From Pseudomonas sp. LFM046 (GTDB lineage Bacteria > Pseudomonadota > Gammaproteobacteria > Pseudomonadales > Pseudomonadaceae), in the NCBI RefSeq assembly GCF_000949385.2, contig NZ_JYKO02000001.1, forward strand, positions 2,318,620-2,382,619: a stretch of 64,000 bases of DNA, given 5' to 3'. The notes below the pieces were generated by a model. It was not told the DNA's origin. It saw only the letters and a list, made by a program, of their open reading frames with translations, and searched no databases. Of this stretch, positions 1 through 8,081 are shown piece by piece (position 1 is the stretch's first letter; every line of letters starts with the position of its first letter). Position numbers and translations under genes: made by a program.

Positions 1-1634
1 GGTTCGTTGCGCCGGCTGAGCACCAGCACCGGATTGCGGTCGGCGTTGGGGCGGTTGGCGACGTGGGCGCACTGCTCCTGGATGTCCTTCACCAGCTCTG
101 GCATTCGTGCCTTGAGGTCGAAGCGGGTCACCAGCCTGGCGCCGTGGTCACCGGGTTGCGTGGCCTTGAACGCCTTGCTCGTCTTGGCCTGCTTGAAGGC
201 CACGCCCTCCAGCACTTTCTCGCCATCCCTCAGGATCGGCTCGATGGAGCGGTAGTTGGTTTCCAGCATCAGCACGGTGCTTTTCTTCGTTTTGCCCTTG
301 CTGGGGAAGTGCTTGTCGAAGTCCATGAACAGCTCCGGCGAACTGCCGCGCCAGCCGTAGATGGATTGCCAGTCGTCTCCGATGGCCATCAGGCTCACCG
401 CCTCGCCCTTGCGCGCCAGGGCTCGGTGCAGGGCCTGCAGCCACTGGACGATCTGCGGGCAGATGTCCTGGAACTCGTCGATCAGCAGGTGGCAGTAGGG
501 CAACAGGGCGTCGGTGGAGACGCCGTCGCCCTTGGCCAGCCGCTCGCCCAGACGCTGGAAGGCGGCGTTGAAGGTCATCAGCCCCTGCTGTTGCAGCAGC
601 GCCTCGACGTGTTTCCAGAACTGCACCAGGGCTTCGACGAAGCTGCGCTCCCGCGCCGAGCAGGCAAGGTCGCGGGGCTTCAGGCGGTCGAGGCGGATGC
701 CGATGCTTTCCATGAACCCGGCTTGCACATAGAAGGCTTCGTACAGCGGTAGCGGGGTGAACTCGCCGGCCAGCTTGAAGCCATCCAGGGGCGCCTTGGG
801 AATGCGCGGGGGCTGCCCGTCGGCGGGAGCGGGCAGGGGCGGCAGGTCCAGCAGGCTGTGGACGCCCTCGCGGAAGTCCGCGTCCGCTTCGTAGCACGCC
901 TGGTAGGCCTGTTGCAGCAGTCGCTGCTGGGCTGGGCGCAGGCGCCCGGCCAGCAGTGGGTTGTCCAGTTCCCCGGCGCTGGCGTCGTCCAGTTGCTCAA
1001 ACCAGCGGGGATTGCCCAGCAGGTCCTTGGCCAGGGTGCCCATGGCCGAATGGAAGGTGCGCACGCACTGGCGCGCCTGGGCGGCGTCGAAGGGGAACTG
1101 CCAGAAAGCGAGCACCTTCAGCAGCTGTTCCCGCAACTGGGCGCAGGAGGCATTGGTGAAGGAAATGACGGTGAGACGCTCTGGCGCCACGTTCATGTGG
1201 CAGAGCATGAACACCACCCGCAGCACCAGGGTGGTGGACTTGCCAGAGCCGGCGCCGGCGAAGATGCGGGTCAGCGGAGCGCGGCCGAGGATCATCGCCC
1301 ACTGCTCATCGGACGGCGCACCCACCACGCCGGCGCTCACCGCCTGGGCCACGCGCTCGCGCATGGCCTGCTCCTGGGCTTCGGTCACCTTCAGCCGCGC
1401 GCCGGGGTAGATGCCTTCGGGTTCTGCTTTGGCGGGCTTGGCGGGGCCATCGCCCGGAGTTTTCTTGGTCTTGGGCCTGGTGGACGTCGTCGCGGCCTTC
1501 TTCGCCCTTGGCTTGGGCTTGCGCAGCTGCGCGGCGGCTTCGCTCTCGGCGCGCAGATACTCGGTGGTGCGAGGGAAGTAACGCGCCAGGGCACCTGACA
1601 GCAGCGCCTTGTAGCGTCGAACGGCAGACAGCAT
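1..1634 (-). CDS. UvrD/Rep-family ATP-dependent DNA helicase, C-terminus cut by window edge
   Basis: The reading frame opens at an ATG at 1634 and runs off the left edge, so about 544 codons of the N-terminal part are present. After a Lys/Ala/Pro-rich segment near residues 40-70 come superfamily 1 helicase motifs: Walker A (AGAGSGKST, about residue 123), motif Ia (SFTNAS), the Walker B box DEFQD, and motif III with GDDWQSIYGWRG, followed by a motif IV-like ETNYRS. These mark a 3'-5' DNA translocase that unwinds DNA with ATP, as in repair or recombination. The basic linker before the helicase core differs from UvrD and Rep themselves, so I give no symbol. The next gene (gluconokinase) lies upstream on the same strand with 95 bases between them and no functional link is evident. 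Confidence 0.85.
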   Translation of the reverse strand, partial: MLSAVRRYKALLSGALARYFPRTTEYLRAESEAAAQLRKPKPRAKKAATTSTRPKTKKTPGDGPAKPAKAEPEGIYPGARLKVTEAQEQAMRERVAQAVSAGVVGAPSDEQWAMILGRAPLTRIFAGAGSGKSTTLVLRVVFMLCHMNVAPERLTVISFTNASCAQLREQLLKVLAFWQFPFDAAQARQCVRTFHSAMGTLAKDLLGNPRWFEQLDDASAGELDNPLLAGRLRPAQQRLLQQAYQACYEADADFREGVHSLLDLPPLPAPADGQPPRIPKAPLDGFKLAGEFTPLPLYEAFYVQAGFMESIGIRLDRLKPRDLACSARERSFVEALVQFWKHVEALLQQQGLMTFNAAFQRLGERLAKGDGVSTDALLPYCHLLIDEFQDICPQIVQWLQALHRALARKGEAVSLMAIGDDWQSIYGWRGSSPELFMDFDKHFPSKGKTKKSTVLMLETNYRSIEPILRDGEKVLEGVAFKQAKTSKAFKATQPGDHGARLVTRFDLKARMPELVKDIQEQCAHVANRPNADRNPVLVLSRRNE

Positions 1635-1729
1635 GGAAATATCCCTGTGACCACGGCAAAGCGCGGAATCATAAGCGCTTTTGCGCGAAGACAGGATGGT
1701 GGCGGATTGGTGCCAGGCGGGCGTCCGGC

Positions 1730-2251
1730 TCAGGCCGGCGCGTGCTGCTGCCACCACCGGTGGATGGCGTTGGCCAGGGCCTCGACTGACTGGGTGCCGT
1801 CGAGGATCAGGGTCAGGGGCTCGTCCACAGGCGGTTCCAGGTCGGCGAACTGGCTGTCCAGCAGGCTGGACGGCATGAAGTGCCCGCGGCGCCGGGCCAT
1901 CCGCTCGGCGGCGGCTTCCGGGGAGAGTTGCAGGTAGGCGAAACCCAGCGCGGGAATGGCTTCCCGCAGGCCGTCCCGGTAGCAGCGCTTGAGGGCCGAG
2001 CAGGTGAGGATCGGGTGTTCGCCGGCGGCATAGGCTTGTTGCAGCTGTTTCTCCAGGGCGCGCAGCCAGGTGGCGCGGTCCTTGTCGGTAAGGGGCTGGC
2101 CGGTGCTCATCTTCTGGATATTGCGGTCGGGGTGGAACGCATCGCCTTCGATCAGCCGCGTCCCGCTGCGCAACTCCAAGGCCCGCGCCACAGCGGATTT
2201 GCCGCTGCCGGCGACTCCCATGATCACCACTGCATTGATCGGCTGGTACAT
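1730..2251 (-). CDS. gntK: gluconokinase
   Basis: 173 residues, the usual size of GntK-type thermoresistant gluconokinases, which phosphorylate D-gluconate to 6-phosphogluconate in the cytoplasm for entry into the Entner-Doudoroff pathway. The P-loop GVAGSGKS is at residues 12-19; a conserved EGDAFHP (substrate and Mg region), CSALKRCYRD and the RxxHFMP-like segment RRGHFMPSSLLDSQF follow. I chose the ATG at 2251 because GGAG lies 8 bases upstream; a longer frame reaching 2413 has no family similarity in its first 54 codons. No gluconate permease or GntR repressor is adjacent. Confidence 0.93.
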   Translation of the reverse strand: MYQPINAVVIMGVAGSGKSAVARALELRSGTRLIEGDAFHPDRNIQKMSTGQPLTDKDRATWLRALEKQLQQAYAAGEHPILTCSALKRCYRDGLREAIPALGFAYLQLSPEAAAERMARRRGHFMPSSLLDSQFADLEPPVDEPLTLILDGTQSVEALANAIHRWWQQHAPA

Positions 2252-2409
2252 CGGGCTTTCTCCACTGCTGATACCGGAAAGGCTAGGCCATCGAGCGGGA
2301 GTGCGCAGGGTGGTGCTGGTTGCAGGGGACGATGTACGAGCCAGAAGCGCCGTGTGGTGATTTGGGTGCGCAGCGCACCTAAAGGCCGACGCGAAATCCA
2401 GCCCTGGAA

Positions 2410-3003
2410 TCAAGGCAAGTGCAATGCCCCGCGCACGGTGCCCAGGATCATCCGGGTCATCAGTTCCCGTCCCTGGTCGGCCGCCAGTCCGCTGGCATCC
2501 AGCCAGGTCGGCAGCTGATTGAGCAGCGAGACGATGCTGGCCACCGCCCCGCGACCAGCGGCATCCATGGGCTGATCAGCCAGTCTTTGCAGCGGCTCCA
2601 GCAGGGTTTCCTCGTAGGCCAGGCGCAGGGCGCGGGCTTGTTCGAGGCGTTCACCGGACAGGCAACGGGCTTCCAGTTCCGCCAGGCGGAAATGCAGGCC
2701 CATGGGTTCATGCAGGGCCAAGTGGGCATCGATCAGCGCGGCCAGGCACGCGGCGGGCTCTTTGTGGCGGCGGGCGATCAGGACCGCGTTGTCCAGCAGG
2801 CGTTCGTAGAGCTCTTCGATGAACTCGAAGAGCATCGCTTCCTTGCTCTCCACATGGTGATAGATGGAGCCGGCCTTGATGCCCATCTGCGCGGCGAGAT
2901 CACGCATGCTCACCTGGCCATACCCCTGCTCGGCAAACAGGGCCAGCGCCAAGTGGCGATTTTCCAGGTAGCGGGAACGGTGGGCGGAAGCGGTTTCGAG
3001 CAT
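2410..3003 (-). CDS. TetR/AcrR-family transcriptional regulator
   Basis: The N-terminus carries a TetR-type helix-turn-helix (about residues 10-55 with LALALFAEQGYGQVSMRDLA and the recognition-helix segment GIKAGSIYHHVESKEAML), followed by an all-helical ligand domain of about 140 residues. I place the start at the ATG at 3003, which has GAGGGG 7 bases upstream; a start at 3027 has no visible ribosome site. The gene is divergent from the toxin-antitoxin pair with about 218 bases between, and convergent with nothing, so its targets are not evident; autoregulation is the default for the family. The SIYHHVESKEA segment is typical of regulators of catabolic or efflux genes, but the ligand cannot be read from sequence. 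Confidence 0.9.
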   Translation of the reverse strand: MLETASAHRSRYLENRHLALALFAEQGYGQVSMRDLAAQMGIKAGSIYHHVESKEAMLFEFIEELYERLLDNAVLIARRHKEPAACLAALIDAHLALHEPMGLHFRLAELEARCLSGERLEQARALRLAYEETLLEPLQRLADQPMDAAGRGAVASIVSLLNQLPTWLDASGLAADQGRELMTRMILGTVRGALHLP

Positions 3004-3162
3004 GACAATGCCCCTCACGAATGACACGCATGGAACTCTATCCAGTGCCGGGACAAGGGCCTAGGTCGAAATCGCTCGGTCTGGTTGGCGTTTTTTGCCA
3101 GTGTCCGTCTCCAATCGCACCGGAGCGGGGATGATCGATTGATACTGATGCGAACTTAAATA

Positions 3163-3190
3163 TTGAAAAAATTCGGATCAGGAGTAGACT
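3163..3190 (+). promoter_or_regulatory. candidate sigma70 promoter of the toxin-antitoxin operon
   Basis: TTGAAA (3163-3168) is followed after 16 bases by TAGACT (3185-3190), about 30 bases before the antitoxin ATG. It is the best -35/-10 pair in the divergent gap. Family knowledge (antitoxin autorepression of Xre-RES operons) suggests the operator overlaps it, but I see no clean inverted repeat. Confidence 0.45.
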
Positions 3191-3221
3191 CCAAGCCATA
3201 GCACGTTACCCAGGAGGCGCC

Positions 3222-3623
3222 ATGAACATTCCCGCCAGCCATGCCAGCCCGGACGTACAGAGCGGCGAAGCCGGCCGCGTCGCCCTGAAGTTCTTCTTCA
3301 ACCTGATGGACAAGTGGGGCTGCACCAAGGAGCAGCAGCGCACGTTGCTCGGCTCCATCGGCAACACCACCTATTTCAGCTACAAGAAGCTGCCCAGCGT
3401 GCGTTTGCCCCATGACACCCTGGAACGCATTTCCTACCTGATGGGCATCCACAAGTCCTTGCGCATCCTCTTCAGCAACCACGAGGAACGCGCCTATGAG
3501 TGGGTGCACAAACCCAACAGTGCCGCGCCGTTCAACGGGCGCAGCGCGCTGGAGTACATGCTCGGTGGCCAGGTGGTGGATGTGGCCGATGTGCGTCGTT
3601 ACCTCGACGGAGTGCGTGGCTGA
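3222..3623 (+). CDS. Xre-family antitoxin with DUF2384 (ParS/MbcA) toxin-binding domain
   Basis: 133 residues. The N-terminal half is a Xre-like helix-turn-helix region (about residues 18-75). The C-terminal 45 residues (WVHKPNSAAPFNGRSALEYM ... VRRYLDGVRG) form the DUF2384 domain that pairs with RES toxins: the W-x-x-x-P-N-x-x-F-x-G-x-x-x-x-E-x-M pattern is clear. AGGAGG lies just before the ATG. The stop codon overlaps the toxin ATG by one base (TGATG), so the two are translationally coupled. In this family the antitoxin neutralises the RES enzyme and represses its own promoter. Confidence 0.92.
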   Translation: MNIPASHASPDVQSGEAGRVALKFFFNLMDKWGCTKEQQRTLLGSIGNTTYFSYKKLPSVRLPHDTLERISYLMGIHKSLRILFSNHEERAYEWVHKPNSAAPFNGRSALEYMLGGQVVDVADVRRYLDGVRG

Positions 3624-4309
3624 TGACCGACGAGCGCCTGCTGGAACGGATTCCCGAATGGAACAAGGCCTATCGCCTGGTCAACAGCGCCTTCCCGCCG
3701 ATCTCCGTATTCGAAGACACCCTCGACCCCGACGACCTGGAAATCGCCTACGCCATCGAGGCCATGACCAATGACCGCCTGCGCGACCAGGTGGGCGAGA
3801 TCAGCCGTGTCGCCCCGGAGGACCGCGTCAGCGGCTCCGGGGCCACGGTGGTGATGGCGGTGTTCACCCACATCGGACGCGCCAGTCGTTTTTCCGATGG
3901 TTCCTTCGGCGTCTACTACTGCGCCAACTCCATCGACGCCGCCATCGCCGAAACCCGCTACCACCAGGAGCGCTTCTGGCGCGCCACTCAGGAGGCGAGC
4001 ATCGAGATCACCATGCGTTCCTATGTGAACAAGGTGGTCCACCCGATGGTGGATGTGCGCGACCGAGCCGACCTGCATGACCCGGACTCGACCAACTACG
4101 GCCCTAGCCAGGCGTTCGCCGGCCAGCACCGTAATGCCGGCAAATGGGGGTTGCTGTACAACAGCGTGCGCCTGCCGGGCCATGAGTGCGTGGCGGCGTT
4201 TCGCCCGCCGGCGGTCAGCCTGCCGGTGCAGGGGCAGCACTTCCGCTACATCTGGGATGGCCGGACCCAGAGCATTTCCTGCGTGCTGAAGCTGAGCCCC
4301 GTAGGTTAG
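3623..4309 (+). CDS. RES-domain toxin (NAD+-degrading family)
   Basis: 228 residues with the RES fold throughout. Family active-site residues can be placed: Arg in HIGRASRF (residues 86/89), Tyr in GVYYCAN (98/99), Glu in AETRYH (110) and Ser in LLYNSVRLPG (181), which gives the R-Y-E-S set named for RES proteins. Characterised members (for example Pseudomonas putida Res and mycobacterial MbcT) deplete cellular NAD+ and stop growth. The start is the ATG overlapping the antitoxin stop. Length is somewhat above the minimal RES domain because of a roughly 75-residue N-terminal extension (ERIPEWNKAYRLVNSAFPPISVFEDTLDPDDL). All key residues are intact, so the toxin looks functional. Confidence 0.92.
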   Translation: MTDERLLERIPEWNKAYRLVNSAFPPISVFEDTLDPDDLEIAYAIEAMTNDRLRDQVGEISRVAPEDRVSGSGATVVMAVFTHIGRASRFSDGSFGVYYCANSIDAAIAETRYHQERFWRATQEASIEITMRSYVNKVVHPMVDVRDRADLHDPDSTNYGPSQAFAGQHRNAGKWGLLYNSVRLPGHECVAAFRPPAVSLPVQGQHFRYIWDGRTQSISCVLKLSPVG

Positions 4310-4342
4310 GTCGGGGTTCGACGTTCGCCGATCTGGCAGCGC

Positions 4343-5482
4343 TCAGCCGCCACAGGTTTCCGCGATCAGCTCATCCACGACCGCCACCAGGGCCTGCTGC
4401 CGGGGCAGGCCGGCCTGCAGGCTTTCCCGATAACGCTGTAATTGCCGGTCGGCACTGCTGCCGTAGCGCAATATGTGGCGACCACGGGTGAAGGCCAGGC
4501 CGTCACCTTCGGCCTCGGCCAACTCACCAAAGCAGGCATGGGCCCGTGCCAGCCAGGCGCCGGCCGACAGGCTGGCCTCGCCCGAGGCGTCGAGGTACAG
4601 GCCGTGGATTCCGAAGCGCATGGCGCGCCAGTGGTTCTCCTTCAGTATCAAGCGTTGCAGCAGAGGGTCCTGCGGCTCATCCGCCGTCTGGTCCATGGAC
4701 CAGGCGACGAGGGCGCGGAACAGGGAGGCCACACACAGGGCGTCTTCCACCGATGGGCAGGCGTCGATGCCGAGCAACTCCAGGGCTGGAAAGCGCGGGG
4801 AAGGGCGGATGCGCCAGCTGAGATCGCTCTCGCGACGGATCGACCCTGACGCCATCAGCCACTGCACGTAGGCGGTGAACGACGGTTCGTCCGGGAAGTG
4901 TTCGGGAATGCCCTTGTGCGGCCATTCCGCACAGAGCGCCTGGCGATAGCTCATCAGCCCGGTGGGGCGCCCAGCCCACAAGGGCGATGAGGTACTCAGG
5001 GCCAGCAGCAGGGGCAGCCAGTCCAGCACCCGGTTCATCACCAGGATGCGGTCGACGTTCTCAGGCACGACCACCTGGACGCGCATGCCGCAGGCCAGGC
5101 TGCGGTGGGCGATCATCCGATGGTCTTCGAAGAATGATTGGTAGTGCGGGTCAACCGACGGCATCTGCACGTGCCAGTCGGCGAAGGGGTGGGAACCGAC
5201 ACAGACCGGCGCCAGATGATGATCGTCCGCGATGGCCGCCAGGCGGGTACGCCGTTCGAGCAGGCTGGCTCGCGCTTCCGCCATTTCCACCAGGTTGGGT
5301 TGTGCCATGTCCAGGTGCACCAGGCTCTGGAACATTTCCTGACTGAACCCACCGTCGAACGCTGCCCGTCCCGCTTGAAGGAGACCTTCGGGCAGCTGCG
5401 GTGGCAGATTGCGGCTGCGCCTGTCTACCAGGAAAAAGGTTTCCTCGACTCCGAAACTGGGCGCGAGTGGAGGGTTGGGCAT
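4343..5482 (-). CDS. YbdK-type carboxylate-amine ligase (glutamate-cysteine ligase family 2)
   Basis: 379 residues, matching the YbdK/GCS2 family (about 370). Recognisable segments are the N-terminal FGVEETFFLVD, the QSLVHLDMAQPNLVEMAEA stretch, GSHPFADWHVQ, HRSLACGMRVQVVVP, and the C-terminal ENHWRAMRFGIHG followed by a short tail. Members catalyse ATP-dependent ligation of amino acid carboxylates and have weak gamma-glutamylcysteine ligase activity; the physiological substrate is usually unknown. The ATG at 5482 is preferred over an upstream TTG at 5539 because the added residues are not part of the family, although the ribosome site is weak at both. It converges on the RES toxin gene with a 33-base gap that holds no terminator I can see. 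Confidence 0.85.
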   Translation of the reverse strand: MPNPPLAPSFGVEETFFLVDRRSRNLPPQLPEGLLQAGRAAFDGGFSQEMFQSLVHLDMAQPNLVEMAEARASLLERRTRLAAIADDHHLAPVCVGSHPFADWHVQMPSVDPHYQSFFEDHRMIAHRSLACGMRVQVVVPENVDRILVMNRVLDWLPLLLALSTSSPLWAGRPTGLMSYRQALCAEWPHKGIPEHFPDEPSFTAYVQWLMASGSIRRESDLSWRIRPSPRFPALELLGIDACPSVEDALCVASLFRALVAWSMDQTADEPQDPLLQRLILKENHWRAMRFGIHGLYLDASGEASLSAGAWLARAHACFGELAEAEGDGLAFTRGRHILRYGSSADRQLQRYRESLQAGLPRQQALVAVVDELIAETCGG

Positions 5483-5687
5483 GGAGACGTCTCGATCGGT
5501 CCTTAAAGCAAGTGACGTACCCGATTGGCAAGGTTTCAAGGACCGCTTGTCTGCAAATGCTCTGCAACGGGGGTGTCATCATCGGGAGGGAAGCTTTCCG
5601 ATGAACAGTCGCCGGATGACATTTACGTGGCGATTTTCCCTGCTAGGTTTTCCAGTCCGGCTTACTCGATTGGTAAGAGGACTGCGA

Positions 5688-5918
5688 ATGAACAATTTGA
5701 TGCTTCGCCAGGTTGAGGACACCCTGAACAAGATGAGCGTCACCTTCCAGTTCGAATGCTTGTGGGAGGCGGATGGCAGTTGCTCCATCACCCTCAGCAA
5801 TCACCTGCTCGCGATCCCGCGAACAACGGTAGCCGGCATCAGTCAGCGTGAGCTGGAGAACGAAGCCAGCACCCAGCGCCTGGGCCTGGAATTGATGGAC
5901 AAGGTACTGGTGGACTGA
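5688..5918 (+). CDS. hypothetical protein, 76 residues
   Basis: A small acidic-to-neutral soluble protein (MNNLMLRQVEDTLNKM ... ELMDKVLVD) with no domain I recognise. The ATG at 5688 has AAGAGG 8 bases upstream. An in-frame ATG at 5601 also has a ribosome-site-like GGGAGGGAA, but the 29 codons between use AT-rich and rare codons unlike the rest, so I take them as untranslated leader. The last base of the stop is the first of the next gene's ATG, so the two are coupled. Regular GC-rich third positions from 5688 onward support real coding. Confidence 0.6.
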   Translation: MNNLMLRQVEDTLNKMSVTFQFECLWEADGSCSITLSNHLLAIPRTTVAGISQRELENEASTQRLGLELMDKVLVD

Positions 5919-6220
5919 TGAAGCACGCATCCCGCCAGCCGAGGCTGCAGGTCCTGCCGCCTTCCGGCAAGAACCCCAGATCAGTGGAGCGTTTCGGCAT
6001 CTATATGGCGATCGGCATGTTCCTGCTCGGGGTCTACGGTCAGTACGCGGGGCGGGGAGCCGGAATCGACCTTGTCCCCAGCCGACCGGGCAAGACGCCG
6101 GTCTTCGAGTTCCAGCACCTCAGCGCCAACCCGGCTGAACGCACCGCATCGGCCGGGGAGAAGCCCCGCCAGGACAAGCACGCAAATGAGCGCGATGAGC
6201 CGGTGGGAATCCGGCTGTAG
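5918..6220 (+). CDS. hypothetical single-pass membrane protein, 100 residues
   Basis: Starts at an ATG overlapping the previous stop (TGATG). The N-terminal 25 residues are basic; residues about 30-43 (YMAIGMFLLGVYGQYAG) are the only hydrophobic stretch and may form a membrane anchor, though short. The C-terminal half is polar and rich in Arg, Lys and Pro. I recognise no family. Its coupling to the 76-residue gene is the only functional hint. Confidence 0.5.
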   Translation: MKHASRQPRLQVLPPSGKNPRSVERFGIYMAIGMFLLGVYGQYAGRGAGIDLVPSRPGKTPVFEFQHLSANPAERTASAGEKPRQDKHANERDEPVGIRL

Positions 6221-6231
6221 CACTCTGTGAC

Positions 6232-6252
6232 CCTCTCCCTGAACGGGAGAGG
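6232..6252. repeat. short perfect hairpin CCTCTCCC/GGGAGAGG
   Basis: Eight-base perfect arms around a TGAAC loop, in the convergent gap between the hypothetical pair and the S4-domain gene. There is no T-run on either side, so it is not a standard intrinsic terminator. A related C/T-rich hairpin recurs near 39394-39421, which suggests a dispersed repeat family. Confidence 0.5.
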
Positions 6253-6264
6253 AGCTTCAAGACG

Positions 6265-6975
6265 TCAGAACCGCTCCGATTGCCCCAGGTAGCGCCACTG
6301 CCCGACGGGCACCTTGCCCATGGGCACGCCGCCGATGCGGATGCGCTTCATGCCCACCACCTTCAGGCCGACGGCCTCGCAGAGCTTGGCGATCAAGCCG
6401 GCGCGGGGGTTCTTGAGGGCGAAGCGCAGGTGGGTTTCGTTCTGCCAACTGGCCTTGACCGGGGGCAGCTCGCCGTTTTTGACGCGGATGCCGCGCTTGA
6501 GCTTGTCCAGCCCGTTATCGACCATGGTTCCGGCCACCTCCACCACGTACTCCTGTTCGAGCTTGCTGGCGTCCTCGTTCAGCTTGCGCAGGGCGCGCCA
6601 GTCCTGAGTCAGTACCAGCAGGCCGCTGGCGCCGGCTTGCAGGGGCAGGGCGGTGGTGAGCCGGGCGAAGTGCCCCCGGAGCAGGCGGACCTCGGCGCGG
6701 TCGTCCGCCCAGCGGCTCTCCGGGGTCAGCACGCGCTGGGCCTCGTCGAAGGTCAGGCCGGCGGGCTGGTTGAGCAGAAGCGTCATCGGCTCCAGCAAAT
6801 CGGGGGTGGCGCCGGGCAGCAGGGCCACGGTCTGTTCCGCCACCTTGAACTGCGGCTGCTCCACCACCTCGCCATCCACCGTGACCCAGCCGCCCTCGAT
6901 ATAGAGTTCCGCTTCCCGGCGGGAGCAGCCGGTGAGTTCGATAACGCGTTTGGACAAGCGGATGGGGTCGGTCAT
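6265..6975 (-). CDS. RsuA/RluF-like rRNA pseudouridine synthase homologue lacking the catalytic Asp
   Basis: 236 residues: an N-terminal S4 RNA-binding domain (about 5-55, with SKRVIELTGCSRREAELYIEGGWVTVDGEVV) and a TruA/RsuA-type synthase domain. Known members isomerise a specific uridine in 16S or 23S rRNA using an Asp in the motif GRLDxDTxGLL. Here the aligned segment is PLQAGASGLLVLTQD (about residues 115-129): Gln stands where the Asp should be and the Arg-Leu before it is Pro-Leu. The C-terminal KVVGMKRIRIGGVPMG motif is well kept. The ATG at 6975 has a weak ribosome site. The protein may bind rRNA without modifying it, or use a shifted residue. No operon partner is evident. Confidence 0.8.
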   Translation of the reverse strand: MTDPIRLSKRVIELTGCSRREAELYIEGGWVTVDGEVVEQPQFKVAEQTVALLPGATPDLLEPMTLLLNQPAGLTFDEAQRVLTPESRWADDRAEVRLLRGHFARLTTALPLQAGASGLLVLTQDWRALRKLNEDASKLEQEYVVEVAGTMVDNGLDKLKRGIRVKNGELPPVKASWQNETHLRFALKNPRAGLIAKLCEAVGLKVVGMKRIRIGGVPMGKVPVGQWRYLGQSERF

Positions 6976-7045
6976 GGGGGCAGCCAATGGAAGGGAAAGG
7001 GCGCAATGGTAAACCCATTGGAAGCCTTTCTGTGGGCTTCCTGCC

Positions 7046-7142
7046 TGTAGGGGCGATTGAAATCGCCAAGGGCTGCGCAGCAGCCCATTCCTGGTCGAGA
7101 GGGCAGACCTGTGGCCTGCTGGGCGAATGAATTCACCCCTAC
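7046..7142. repeat. REP-like palindromic pair, TGTAGGGGCGA family
   Basis: Two inverted half-elements (tgtaggggcgattgaaatcg and cgaatgaattcacccctac) flank a variable core. The same family recurs at 16233-16329, 33915-33942, 35846-35945, 44372-44475 and 45291-45390. Confidence 0.75.
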
Positions 7143-7160
7143 GACAGCTCTCTGCCCATG

Positions 7161-8081
7161 TCAGGCAGCCCACCACCCGGCCAAGGCCTTCCGGTGTTCC
7201 CGATGGGCTGCCTCCTGCACGGTTGGCACCAGGCACAGCGACGTGCCGGGCAGACATTGCGCCAGGCGGGCCACGGCCAGTGGGGTGAGGGCGCCGAGGC
7301 GGGGGTAGCCGCCGATGGTCTGGCGGTCGTTGAGCAGCGCGATGGGCTGACCGTCCGGCGGGACTTGCACGGCGCCCAGGGCAATCCCTTCGGAGATCAT
7401 CGACTGACGTTTGCACTCGAGTTTCGGCCCGAGCAGGCGCACGCCCATGCGGTCGGCGCGGGTGTCCACTGTCCACTGGCTGTTGAAGGCATCGAACAGG
7501 CTCTGGCCGGAGAAGTCACCGATCTGCGCGCCGAGGATCAGCTCCAGCCGGGCGTCGCCATTGAAGTCGGGCGTCTGCGCGCGCGGCATGTTTCGTATCT
7601 GCCCGGTTTCGCCATGCCAGTGCAACTGGTCGCCCACGGCCAGGGCCTTGCCGTCGGCATGCAGGCCACCCAGCTCTTCGCGGGCCACGCAAGCAAGGCT
7701 GCCCAACTGGCGCTCACCCGGGAAACCACCCGGCGCTGCCAGGTAGGCACGGGCGCCTTGGCGGGGATGGGCGAAAGCCAGGCGTTGCCCGCTGCGCACC
7801 TTGAAGGCGCCCCAGGCCGACAGGGGCTGGCCGTCGAGGGTGGCGCCGAGGTCGGCGCCAGCGATGGCGAGGGTACCGTCGCGCTGGCAGGTGAGGCTGA
7901 AGGCGCCGAGTCCGATTTCCACCACGGCGGCGTCCAGGTCGTTGCCCAGCAGCCAGTTGGCCCAGCCCATGGACACCCAATCCAGCGCACCGCCCTGGGT
8001 CACGCCCAGATGGCGGCAGCCGAAGCGACCCTTGTCCTGAAGGAGGATGAAGGGCGTGCTGCTGTCGATGACGAGGCTCAT
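7161..8081 (-). CDS. pxpC: 5-oxoprolinase subunit C (biotin-dependent carboxyltransferase-like)
   Basis: 306 residues of the AHS2/KipA family. The opening VIDSSTPFILLQDKGRFGCRHLGVTQGGALDWVS, the central YLAAPGGFPGERQLGS, and the C-terminal LLNDRQTIGGYPRLGALTPLAVARLAQ are family signatures. With PxpA and PxpB it forms the bacterial ATP-dependent 5-oxoprolinase that opens 5-oxoproline to glutamate in the cytoplasm. It is the last gene of the pxpABC set; its ATG overlaps the pxpB stop by four bases, so translation is coupled. A REP-like element lies just downstream. Confidence 0.92.
   Translation of the reverse strand: MSLVIDSSTPFILLQDKGRFGCRHLGVTQGGALDWVSMGWANWLLGNDLDAAVVEIGLGAFSLTCQRDGTLAIAGADLGATLDGQPLSAWGAFKVRSGQRLAFAHPRQGARAYLAAPGGFPGERQLGSLACVAREELGGLHADGKALAVGDQLHWHGETGQIRNMPRAQTPDFNGDARLELILGAQIGDFSGQSLFDAFNSQWTVDTRADRMGVRLLGPKLECKRQSMISEGIALGAVQVPPDGQPIALLNDRQTIGGYPRLGALTPLAVARLAQCLPGTSLCLVPTVQEAAHREHRKALAGWWAA

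Noticed and set aside
5601-5687. In-frame upstream start for the 76-residue gene
   Set aside because: GGGAGGG precedes an ATG, but the codons between are AT-rich and rare, unlike the rest of the gene.
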